From Catonia carolina (taxonomy: Eukaryota > Arthropoda > Insecta > Hemiptera > Achilidae), in NCBI GenBank assembly GCA_035578175.1, contig JAQMRL010000001.1:432091545-432155544 (forward strand): a stretch of DNA of 64,000 nt, read 5' to 3'. The position numbers and the translations under genes were made by a program. Positions 45,371 to 55,400 of this stretch are shown in pieces. Positions within the stretch are counted from its first letter, which is position 1. Each line of letters begins with the position of its first letter. Below the pieces are notes generated by a model. It searched no databases, was not told where the DNA came from, and worked only from the letters and a program-made list of their open reading frames with translations.

Positions 45371-45937
45371 TAGTAGCCAACGATCTCTTAGATTTTTGAA
45401 AGATTTACATGACTTCTATGCAGAAATCGAATTTGACGTAATTTTTTGGATATTTGTTGCGTAAATAATTATCAAAAATCTTTAAAAAAGTAAAGAGTAT
45501 AAAGGATTGGATAAGGATTGAAAGACGGTAATGTACCGTACCGGATACATGACTGTATTATATCTGCATAAATAATAATACAATAAATTTTATAAAATAG
45601 ATGGGTAGAATAAAATGGAGTTGAGTTGATCCATAGGAAAATATGGAAAAGTAACCTTTCCGACCGACCTTAAAACTAAATAAAATAAAAAATTATTTAA
45701 TTTTACCAATCATAATTTTTTTCAAAATTTAAAATTATGTTGTCATATAACCTGTTACTCAGGAAGCTGTAAGGTTTTCAACAGTGAAAAATTTATTGAA
45801 ATCGGTGAGTTAGTTTCTGAGTTACCTCATCAAACAAACAAATAAACAAACATTACTTCTTTATAATATTAGTATTAGACATTCATTTTGAATTAACTAC
45901 AATTAATTTTGCAAGTTGAATTAGAAATAGTTTTACA
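45371..45937. other. AT-rich spacer
   Basis: No gene recognised. Confidence 0.4.
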
Positions 45938-45951
45938 CGCGATTGTTGATA

Positions 45952-46132
45952 TTTTTTTTTTTTTTTTTTTTGGTTTTACGTCTGACTGTTTTGCAATTTC
46001 TGCTAATGCAGACGGTGGAGAATGATGGTATACAAAAATGAATAATGAAAAAATGCCAGACCTGACCGGGAATCGAACCCGGGACCCGAGCGTAGAAGCC
46101 AGTTGCGCTAACCACTACGCCAACGGGCCGGC
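45952..46132 (-). mobile_element. SINE-A2 (tRNA-derived), complete copy with 14-bp target duplication
   Basis: Minus strand GGCCCGTTGGCGTAGTGGTTAG (A box) and GGGTTCGATTCCC (B box), with the CACCGTCTGCATTAGCAGAA tail shared with SINE-A and an A-rich end. CGCGATTGTTGATA flanks it at 45938-45951 and 46133-46146. The tRNA-like head differs from SINE-A while the tail is shared. Confidence 0.9.
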
Positions 46133-46398
46133 CGCGATTGTTGATAGGCCGAATGAAATGCACTGGAGTGTTTTTGAAAAATGATACCGTTGTTGGTGAC
46201 CCATATAACTTGCAAAGTTAGACAAATCGTTATTCAGCCAGCGTAAACATAATTGAGGGGAGATTTACCTAAAAAAAGGGTATCATATGGCACATAACGA
46301 GACCGGAAAACGACGTCAAGTTATTTTGGCTGGTGTTACCTGACCGTCATAAAAATAAATAAAGGTCAGGAAATTCATAGAAAAAATTTCCTATTTGT

Positions 46399-47131
46399 TT
46401 AAGAGGAGATTGCACGATGGCTTTACTTCAAAATTTCGATTTTTGGTTTTTTATGTTTTTCAATAGTTTAGGCCTAGAAAAACATTAAATCACGTCAAAA
46501 AATATATTTTTTATGAAAAAATGAAGTTTTTATCAAGTTTACACAGAAAAATTATCATGTTACGAAGAACGAATATTTTTATAATTTCATATTGCTCGTT
46601 TTAGTGCAAAGAGAATTTTAGTTTTTAAAATATCCGCATCACAGTTTTTTGTATTCTCAGCTGTTGGTTCAGCTTTCTTAACAACTGCTGATGGGAAATA
46701 TACTTGTTTTTGTACATTTTGTTTTTAATTTGTACCTTTTGTTTCTTGCGTTTTCCCGTAAATTTAGATTTTTAACACTAGGTACATTTTTCTCAGAAAC
46801 CAATAAACCTACCTGGCTGAAATTTATAATTGTCTACCAATTAATTATCTTGTATATCCACACATACCGACATTTTCATGACTTCCTCAGGTACTCCAAA
46901 AATTAGTAATACGCAAAAAACAATTTGTAAAAATTGTATCTTATTCGTAATATTTTAAGAAAATGGTATGGTCCAAAGATTAAATTGAAAAAATGTCAGT
47001 AGCTCGAGAAAAAACCCGACACCTATGGTGTGTAAAGTTTTATTTCCCGATATTTTACCAATCCTATGAAAAATGTACTAAAAAATAGCAAATTTAACAT
47101 TGGCGGGATACAAAGTGCAGTCTCCTCTTAA
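46399..47131 (-). mobile_element. Family D MITE, copy 3
   Basis: Plus-strand ends TTAAGAGGAGATTGCAC and GTGCAGTCTCCTCTTAA form 17-bp inverted repeats with one mismatch, the clearest termini in the family. The 71-codon frame inside is not a gene. Confidence 0.85.
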
Positions 47132-47349
47132 GGTCACTACAAATTTTTTGAGAGCGAATATATTTATGTTAGCATTGAATTTTATTGAAATGTGTTGAGG
47201 CGTTTGTAACTTTTTATACTGTGGTTCCCGACCTAAACAAATCAGACTGCCAACTTGTTAGCGTAAGACTTTATTTATGCTGCCATCAAGGTTTAATCAG
47301 GTAGGCTATAGTAATTAACTGGCACCATGTAACAAATGCAATTAATGCA

Positions 47350-47526
47350 CGTCGATTTTTTTTAAAGTCCGACTGAAATGCAATTAATGATGATACAGAT
47401 AATGAGAAAGATGATAGATGAAGATGAGTGATGAAAATATGCCAGACCTGACGGGGGATCGAACCCAGGACTCTGGCGTAAAAGCTAGTTGTGTTGACCA
47501 CTTTGACCACTACACCACGGGCCGGA
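47350..47526 (-). mobile_element. SINE-A2, diverged copy
   Basis: Minus strand CCGGCCCGTGGTGTAGTGGT (A box) and GGGTTCGATCCCC (B box) with a degraded body and A-rich tail at 47350. No clear target duplication. Confidence 0.75.
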
Positions 47527-48319
47527 ATGTTAAATTAAATAGACAATCTGTTAAATAAGAATTCAAGGCAATCCCTAACTCGGATGACAAAAAAATAAGA
47601 AACTTTTAAAATTATTTAAAAAAGTCTTGTGAGTAGATTCAAAGTGTTGCCTATTCATGAGAAAAAATGGTGTAACTTCAAAGACTGCTTGAAAGCAAGA
47701 AAGTATTTTACTGGGTGACCGGCATGGGAAATCATTTAGTCTTTTCTGTTATTCCCCCCCCCCCAGCAAATTTTTTCACAATTTTTTTAATATTTCGTAT
47801 GCAACCTTACAGTATTTTTAATGATAAAAATGGGAAAATCCCGTTTTCCGTCTTCCCCTTCTCCTTTCTGTCTTCCTCCTTCTCCTTTCTGTGATCCTCC
47901 TTCAACGTGGTTTATTTGTCTTCCCCTTCTCTTTTCTGCCTTCCTCCTCCTTTCTGTCTTCCTCCTTCACCGTGGTTTATTTGCCTTCCCCTTCTCCTTT
48001 CTGTCTTCCTCCTTCACCATGGTTTATTTGTCTTCTCCTTCACCGTGGTTTATTTGTCTTCTCCCTTCTCCTTTCTGTCTTTCTCCTTCACCACGGTTTA
48101 TTAGTCTTCTCCCTCTCCTTCTCCTTCTCCTTGTTGTCGTTCTCCTTCACCTTTCCGTCTTTCTCCTTCACTGAGGTTCTTTGTCTCCCTCCTTCTCCTT
48201 TCTGTCTTCCTCCTTCACCGCAGTTTATCTGTCTTTCCTTCTCCTTTCTGCCTTCCTCCTTCACCGTGGTTTATTTGTCTTCTCCCTCTCCTTTCTGTCC
48301 TCCTCCTTCACCACAACAG

Positions 48320-48680
48320 AAGCATGCTTACGCTATCTATCAGATTTCATTGGAACAAAATTTACAAGGTGTGGATGCATACGCTATCTATCGGATTTCA
48401 TTGAAACTAACTTTACAATAGTTGTGGACGCTTGCGCTATCTATCGGATTTCATTGAAACTAATTTTACAATAGTTGTGGATGCTTGCGCTATCTATCGG
48501 ATTTCATTGAAACTAACTTTACAATAGTTGTGGACGCTTGCGCTATCTATCGGATTTCATTGGAACTAACTTTACAATAGGTGTGGAGGCTTACGCTATC
48601 TATCGGATTTCATTGGAACTAACTTTGCAGTAGGTGTGGATGCTCACGCTATCTATCGGAATTGATCGGAACTAGCTTAG
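48320..48680 (+). repeat. 53-bp tandem repeat, about 6.5 units
   Basis: The unit contains GCTATCTATCGGATTTCATT, then GAACTAACTTTACAATAGGT and GTGGACGCTT. Successive copies differ by a few bases. It lies in the left half of the foldback element's centre. Confidence 0.9.
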
Positions 48681-48787
48681 TTTATGCTACGCTTCCACAC
48701 CTATTGCAATGTAAGTTCCAATATAATCCGATATTATGACGTAAGCGTCCACACCTATTGCAAAGTTAGTTCCGATGAAATCCGATA

Positions 48788-48969
48788 TTTTTTTTTTTTT
48801 TTTTTTTTTGTTTAACGTCCGACTGTTCTGCAATTACTGCTAATGCAGACGGTGAATGTTGAAATGATTTTTTGTAACGTATGAAAAAATGCCTTGCCTG
48901 AATGGGATTCGAACCCAAGACCGCATGATGAGAGGCGAGCACGTTACCAACTTCGCCAATGCGGCCGGC
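48788..48969 (-). mobile_element. SINE-A inserted into the foldback centre
   Basis: Minus strand GCCGGCCGCATTGGCGAAGT head, GGGTTCGAATCCC B box, A tail (T-run from about 48788). ATCCGATA flanks it at 48780-48787 and 48970-48977, showing insertion into an inverted 53-bp unit. Confidence 0.92.
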
Positions 48970-49533
48970 ATCCGATAGATAGCGTAAGAAATCCGATAGA
49001 TAGCGTAAGCATGCTTCTGTTATGGTAAAGGAGGAAGATAAAAAGGAGAGGAGGAAACAAACTGCGGTGAACGAGGAAGACAGATAGGAGAAGACAAGAC
49101 AATTAAACCGAGGTGAAGGAGGAAGATACAAAGGAGAGAGAGGAAACAAACAAACTGCGGTGAAGGAGGAAGACAGAAAGGAGAAGGAAAGACAATAAAA
49201 ATCGCGGTGAAGGAGGAAGACAGAAAGGAGAGGGAGGAAGACAAATAAACCACGGTGAAGGAGGAAGACAGAAAGGAGAGGGAGGAAGACAAATAAACTG
49301 CAGTGCAAAAGGAAGACAGAAAGGAGAGGGAGGAGGACAAATAAATTGCAGTGAAGGAGGAAGACAGGAAGGAGAAGGGGAAAGACAAATAAACCACAGT
49401 GAAGGAGGAAGACAGAAAGGAGAAGGGGAAGATAAATAAATTGTGGTGAAGAAGGAAGGCAGAAAGGAGACTTGACATCTTACTGAAGATTTCATGAGAA
49501 GATTATCGGCTGCAAAGCGCAACCAAGTAGTGA

Positions 49534-49845
49534 TTGCGGCCATTAGACGTGTGTGTAAATCAACCCTTCAAAAATAACATGAAAAAGTTTTACACAAAAT
49601 GGATAGCAGAAGGACACAAAGAAACAACAAGTTCTGGGAAAATGAAGAGGCCTTTATTCTCCTTGATGTGTCAATTAATTTTAAAAGCGTTTGACGATAT
49701 TCCAGATAATTTAGTGAGGATGAGTTTTAAAAGAGGCTGCGTCTTTAATGCTATAGACGGCACAGAAGACGATATGGTATGGCAAAGTGGTTAGACATAT
49801 TCAAATACTAGTAGTATAAATGTAAACAGTGACAGTGATGATTAA
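49534..49845 (+). pseudogene. Pogo/Tigger-type transposase, C-terminal relic
   Basis: The frame reads LRPLDVCVNQPFKNNMKKFY...KRPLFSLMCQLILKAFDDIP...MSFKRGCVFNAIDGTEDD. This is the C-terminal end of the DDE domain of pogo-like transposases (LQPLDVxxNKPFK, SFKxCGISNAxDGTEDD). It stops at TAG (49792-49794), but the same frame continues with TYSNTSSINVNSDSDD to TAA at 49843, the usual acidic end. The catalytic part upstream is lost next to the foldback element. Confidence 0.8.
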
Positions 49846-50500
49846 ATGAAGTTTTACTGTACTATATTACAGTCATGTACAGTAATGTTTTTAAATTTCA
49901 GTAAGTGTAAGTAAAATAAATCAGTAATCTGTAAGTGCATACATTTTACAATAAAAAGTGTTTTAAATGTTCAGCTAAAAAATTCGGTAAGTCTTTAGTT
50001 ATTTTTTCACCTTCCTAATTTTTCAATAAAATTTATCTTATTATTATAACTGTTAACTATAACTGTCGTTGTTATGTAAGTTAACTGTGTTAGTTAAGTT
50101 TAACACTAATTAAGTTTTTTTGGGTTAAAGAAAATTTTATAAAAATTATTAATTAGTTTTCGAGAAGTTTTTCTTAGTTTTACTGCAACTAGTTACTTAA
50201 AACTAACAGATTTTTTTTAGTGATATTATCCCCCCGTATAATATATAATTATGTAGGCACCCACTGGTGCTAGCGCTTATTTTCTAATGACAATTACACA
50301 GTGTTCTATAAACATATTAATTTCTTAAATCTCTGACTTAATCCTGTTGTTAATTTATAGATTAATTTAGTATCTTGCATAACTATATATAGGCCTACGT
50401 ATAACTATTTGACTTAAAAATAGCTAATTATTACTTATAGCTAACTATTAGTTTTAGTTCTTATATTATACAAGTTTTATATAATACGAGTTTTATACAA
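49846..50500. other. AT-rich spacer
   Basis: Possibly the 3' region of the pogo relic; no gene recognised. Confidence 0.4.
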
Positions 50501-50599
50501 ATGACTGAAGATGTAACATCTTCTATAAATTTAAAAAAATTTAGTTTCAATGGTATGAGTATAATATACTCTGATGATGGTGAATCCACTGAAACACGT
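50501..50599 (+). CDS. Possible small coding exon (33 codons), unassigned
   Basis: ATG opens a frame MTEDVTSSIN...SDDGESTETR that ends exactly before a consensus donor (CGT|GTAAGT). No acceptor partner or homologue was recognised and the frame would stop one codon into the intron. It may be chance. Confidence 0.2.
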
Positions 50600-50784
50600 G
50601 TAAGTGATTAATAAAAAATAAAGGCAGCTTAAAAAAGTTTAGTGGAATTTATTATATAAAATAATATTATATTATATACTTGACTTAAATGTAATTTACT
50701 CTTATTCATATTTTAACACTACTTTTATTTAGTGTTTACCTTAACACACTAAATCTACAGGCTTAGCCCTTTTTAGTTACCTAA

Positions 50785-51400
50785 ATATTACACTACTATC
50801 TAGCATTTGAAGTGCTTCAACGTTGACATGATCGTGAAGACGATCTTCATGTTTCTTGGCATACTTACTTACACACTTCTTCTGCTACTGTATTAACTTG
50901 CAAGTCACAATAAATGTCGCTGTTTTGGGCATACCACAGACCATATACAATGTCTCTCTGTTTCAATGTACTCTGTTTTGGAACCTTTGTATAGCATTTA
51001 TGTTGCTTGCTTTTGTGCAGCCATAGATCTGCAGGCCGTATGTCCATACCGGTTTTAGCACTTGCTTGTATAGAAGCAATGTATTGAAGATTGGCAGTTA
51101 TTAACACTAATTAAGTTACCGAGCACCCAATCAATATTCCTATACTACTTAATTTGTAATTCTTCCTTTTTCTTCGTAATGTGTTCTTTCCACCTCAGCT
51201 TTGCATACAGGATCATTCCAAGGTACTTTGCTGAGTTGGCAAAAGGCACTGCATTGCCATTGATAAAGTTTTCGAGAAGTGAGAAGATTTTCGTCAGAGT
51301 AAATAATACTCTTGCAACTTCTTAGCCACATGATTAAATTTATAAATTCCTTTGTGAAATTTGTAAAAAAGCCAAGCTCCAAATATTATTAGGTTACATC
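50785..51400 (-). pseudogene. Jockey-type LINE ORF2 C-terminal relic
   Basis: Minus-strand translation in mixed frames gives NGNAVPFANSAKYLGMILYA, KLRWKEHITKKKEELQIK, then (after damage) WYAQNSDIYCDLQVNTVAEEV. These are the AKYLGxxLDxKLxWKEH and APWYVRNSDIHRDLxxPTVxEE blocks of Jockey-type reverse transcriptases. Stops and frame changes abound. Confidence 0.75.
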
Positions 51401-51489
51401 AAGATTTGATTATTAATGTGCCTTCTTATTTATGTATCATCATCAGAGACAAATTTTACCAATTTCCTAAATTTTGTCTACGGATTTGA

Positions 51490-51492
<3 letters not shown>

Positions 51493-51552
<60 letters not shown>
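51493..51552. repeat. (TA)n microsatellite
   Basis: About 30 uninterrupted TA units. Confidence 0.97.
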
Positions 51553-51554
<2 letters not shown>

Positions 51555-52200
51555 CTATTTTTGTAATAAACAAATTTTTTTAATGATTCAAGTTGTGATT
51601 ACAACATTTTCTGTTAGTGTAAGGAATTGTGTTACTGTAATTCATGTATGGATGTAAACCATATACATGTACACCACAGAACTAAAGACAATTAAAAGCT
51701 TTTAAGTTATTCAATATCAGAAAAACTTTAAATTTATAAAACAATGTACAAGTAGTATAAACCCTCTATGCTCGGTTGTTAAAACCGTCTGTCTGTACTA
51801 ATACTTTAAAATGGAAAAATATTTAAATTATTACGATCAGGTTTAGCTATGTTAAACCTATTTAGTAGCTGGAATGGTCAGTTAAAACTGAGTTGTGTTT
51901 ACACAACTTTTACAAAGAGAGCTTATTAAACTCAATAAATCATTGTATTATTATAATAAAATTTAATTAGTTTTTCACAAAAATTCAATTCAATTTAATT
52001 ATTTTTCTAACTTACTATTTCTGGTGAGTTGTTGGATAATAAATTTTATACGTTACGTGACTACAAGTGGGTAACTAACAGGACACATTGTATTATAACT
52101 TAACAACATAATTATTTTGAAAACAACATACTCAATCCTGTGTACTCTTAATGACGTAAACACCTTAGACTTTTAATGGATTGGCCTTGTGATTGCGCAG
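51553..52200. other. AT-rich upstream region of RABGGTB
   Basis: No gene recognised. Confidence 0.4.
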
Positions 52201-52215
52201 CCTTGCCTATTGTAG

Positions 52216-52248
52216 TATCGATATCACAGATTACGGATACTATCGATA
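52216..52248 (+). promoter_or_regulatory. Two DRE-like TATCGATA sites
   Basis: TATCGATA at 52216-52223 and 52241-52248, about 230 bp upstream of the RABGGTB start codon. In Drosophila this octamer binds DREF and marks many housekeeping promoters. It fits a TATA-less promoter for this gene; the role here is inferred. Confidence 0.5.
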
Positions 52249-52249
52249 T

Positions 52250-52478
52250 AGTATCGGAGACGGGTTCGATAGTAGCTGACAACTTGTTCGATAATGTTAG
52301 CGAAAGTAGTTCAGAAAATGGTGTGATAATGATTCATTCCAAATAAAAGAAAGACAAGAAAATAGCATAACTATTGAAGACGTTATTAGTTTAGTTGAAT
52401 GTAAGTTACTTCGTATTTGATATTGATACAAACCTGATTTCATACAGTGTATGAACGATATTCTAAATCAATCTAATG
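52250..52478 (+). CDS. RABGGTB: RABGGTB exon 1 (5' UTR plus start codon)
   Basis: The exon ends CAATCTAATG|GTAAGT. The final ATG (52476-52478) joins in frame to GCG AAC CTA CCA AAA GAT GTT of exon 2, giving MANLPKDV, which lines up with the start of known beta subunits. An ATG 25 nt upstream (52451) would read out of frame and stop early in exon 2, so it is a potential uORF. The transcription start is not determined; the left limit is approximate. Confidence 0.65.
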
Positions 52479-55400
52479 GTAAGTTGGATAACTGTTATCT
52501 TATATAACCTTAAAATATTTTACATAACGAATTTTAACATAAAATTTTCCAATTTCGGTGTAGTTTAATTATTGTTTGAAAAGATAACTAACTAGTATTT
52601 GTATTTAACTAACAAATATATTATAATAAATTTCGTCTTTCCGGAACCTAAGTGTTCTTACCTACGACAGATTGTGAGGTTATATATGTTTTGTTTACAT
52701 TTGGCAAATTTGCATGCGATTTACTTGGATTGTTTAAGCCAGTTTAAAAATGGCTGTTAAATTGAGGGTACCAAATTGAGATTTGCGCTTACATAAATAG
52801 CTGGTATATTGAATGCGAGCTGTAAGAAAATTTTAGCTTTGAACTAAATGTGCAATATGAAGCAGCAGTAGAATGAGTTTTCTCGTCATAGTAAGGTGCT
52901 TAGCCCACAGTGATAAGTTGTGTTGTGAGGAAATTTTAGCTTAGGTAGATATATATTAATTTATATTAACTACCTCAAACTATCCACTGCAAGGATATTT
53001 ATAGTTAAAGTTTAGTCCCAGTGGAGAAATACATATTTTGTATAACCTGTAAATTATAATTGATTTTTATCACCGTTTTGTTACACTGTTTTGAAATAAT
53101 AAGATTTGTTAGATGATCTTAGTCTTGACCCTTTTGAATGTAAACAAGAAAACTGTTAAAGATATATTTAGATTTGTTACGTAATATTAGATAAATTATA
53201 GGCATCAATCTAAACTTGATTTAAATTCTGCACGCATTCTAGGTTTCCTCTATGTCTCATGACTTTTCCTTAATCTTTGAAAACTGTCACTGCATGTTGA
53301 TTCATCATAAATCTATAAATGATGAATTAGCCATCAAAACCAGTATCAGCCACTTTCTTAATTTTCCTGAGACTTGACTTGGTGTTAAACCGAAGGAAAA
53401 GGTTACATATTTTGCAAAACACTGTCGACTGTATTGCATATTGAAAGAATGGTATAGATAGAAAATTAATTTTATCCATGAAATGGATAAAACATGCCAC
53501 ATTGGCCGGAATTTTCATGCCAGCCGCATTGGCGTAGTTGGTAACCTGCTCGCCTCTCATCATGCGGTCTTGGGTTCGAATCCCATTCAGGCACGGCATA
53601 TTTTCATATGTTACAAAAAACATTTCATCCTTCACCGTCTGCATTAGCAGTAATTGCACAACAGTCGGGACGTTAAACAAAAAAAAAATTATTCATTTCA
53701 TATGTTATTGGGCTGAAATTTTGTTGAATTTCTTTAGTAAATTATTAAAGATTAATATATTTGATATCGGATTTTAATTTTCGGTTCTTATAATCACAAC
53801 AAATATGTATTATTAACAACACCTATCAGACTTATTTTTACTTTCTCTTGCCTATATGAATATATAGGAAGGAAAGTATTGTTTTCATGTCGATTTTTCG
53901 AAATCGAGTTTCCATCGGATCTACACGTTTTCAGACCCCCTGAACCCAAAAAACATGTTTTTAGCGATTGGTCTGTGTGTGTGCGTGCATGAACAGAATA
54001 TCTCAAGAAAGAAACATCGTACGAACATGAAACTTGAAGCTTAAGTTACATACCACTACCGGACCTGACACGAACAGTTTCATCAAAATCAGTCAACCGG
54101 AAGTAGTAGTTTATTCGCGTGATTTGTCACTTTTTTGCGATTTTATCAAAAACTGGTCCTACGATTTTTTTTTTAAATGCCCTGGTTTACAAAATTTTGT
54201 ATGCTCTACAAGATAGGGTAGGTGTCATGTTTGCTGAAATTCTTGGTGAGGCTGTTTTCACGTAAAACAATTGATTTTTAAGATTACGGCTTTAATATGC
54301 ATTTCAGTGCAAAAATGTATATAATTAAAGTTGTAGAGAATTTAAAATCCTACAACTTTTATTTCAAACATTTTTTTGTATAACGCTTAGTTTAGCGGTA
54401 ATTAGCGATTTCCTGTTTTTTTCTCACAAAAACATGTAAAAAAATCGATTTTTTAAAGATTTCGGCCTTAGTATGCATTTTGCGACAAAAGAGTATATAA
54501 TCAAATTTATAGGAAATTAAAAGATCTACAACTTTTATCTAAAGCATTTTTCTCTACATAGCCTATTTTAGTGTGAAAGAGTGACTTTCCGTATTTTTAA
54601 GCCAAACTGAGGTTGATTTTCATTTTGCGTTTTTCATATATGATTAAAATTAGGTTATGTTAATTTGAGGTTAGTTTTTTGTTTATTTCTAATGTTTTAT
54701 TACTAATGTTAGGTTTATTGTTAATTATTTGCATTGGCAAGAGAAAGTCGTGTGAGTGTTTCACACCAGATTTTTTAAAAAGCATTACTGTATCCTCTAA
54801 TTAATATTTGAATATATTATAGAAATAATTTGTAATAAATGAATAATAGATTTAAAAGTAATTTAATGTGTTAAAATTAATTACTACTGTTATTAAATTT
54901 TCCAGGCGAACCTACCAAAAGATGTTACAATAACTGATACCCATCCAAAGACATTACTGTTAAAAAAACATATTGATTATATCGCAGCATACGGCAACAA
55001 TAAGGATGATTATGTAAGTTATTTAATCACTACAGAGCTTTACATTTTTATTACACTTTCATAAATAAGTACAATTTATTGTAATAGATTACAAAATGAT
55101 CACCAGAAATAATTTGTTATATATATTGTATATTGTGTTCGTCAATGTTAGATGGCATATTTTGTTTTATTCTCTTTTTATTCTCCTGTTGTTTGTACTA
55201 GCTTGCAAATTTTGTTCTGCACTGAGTATTGTGTTAATATTTATTATAATCTAATAGAAAGGCACTTCCACATTAAAAAATTGTGTGTACACAGTCTTTT
55301 AAATTTGAAGAGGCAAGGTGTTTTAGCGAAAGGAATTGTTTCTCAGTTTTTTTTAATTTGGTGGTGTACCAGTTTTTGTTGTAATATGATAGAAAAATTT

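Larger units (their letters stand above)
47733..49475. repeat. Giant foldback element built of minisatellites
   Basis: In order it holds a family F-type terminus (47733-47845), a C+T minisatellite with CTTTCTGTCTTCCTCCTTCA units (about 47846-48312), a 53-bp satellite (about 48320-48680), inverted satellite copies (48696-48787 and 48970-49015) and the inverted G+A minisatellite (about 49022-49470). The halves are reverse complements, giving a hairpin of about 1.6 kb. The several 60-180 codon frames here are translations of the repeats and not genes. Confidence 0.9.
52479..54905 (+). other. RABGGTB: RABGGTB intron 1
   Basis: Carries SINE-A at 53520 and a full HEL element at 53840. The rest is AT-rich with no gene. 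Confidence 0.7.

Noticed and set aside
47821..48474. Several overlapping frames of 65-176 codons (FCLPPSP-type repeats)
   Set aside because: Translations of the C+T minisatellite in all frames; the reverse frames at 48766-49543 are the same effect in the inverted half.
52451..52478. ATG at 52451 as the RABGGTB start
   Set aside because: Its frame does not continue into the conserved frame of exon 2 with the strong acceptor; it would need a weak acceptor inside exon 2 and would lose the conserved PKDV start.
53327..53680. 117-codon minus-strand frame
   Set aside because: Half of it is antisense SINE-A; the rest has no recognisable features and lies in RABGGTB intron 1.
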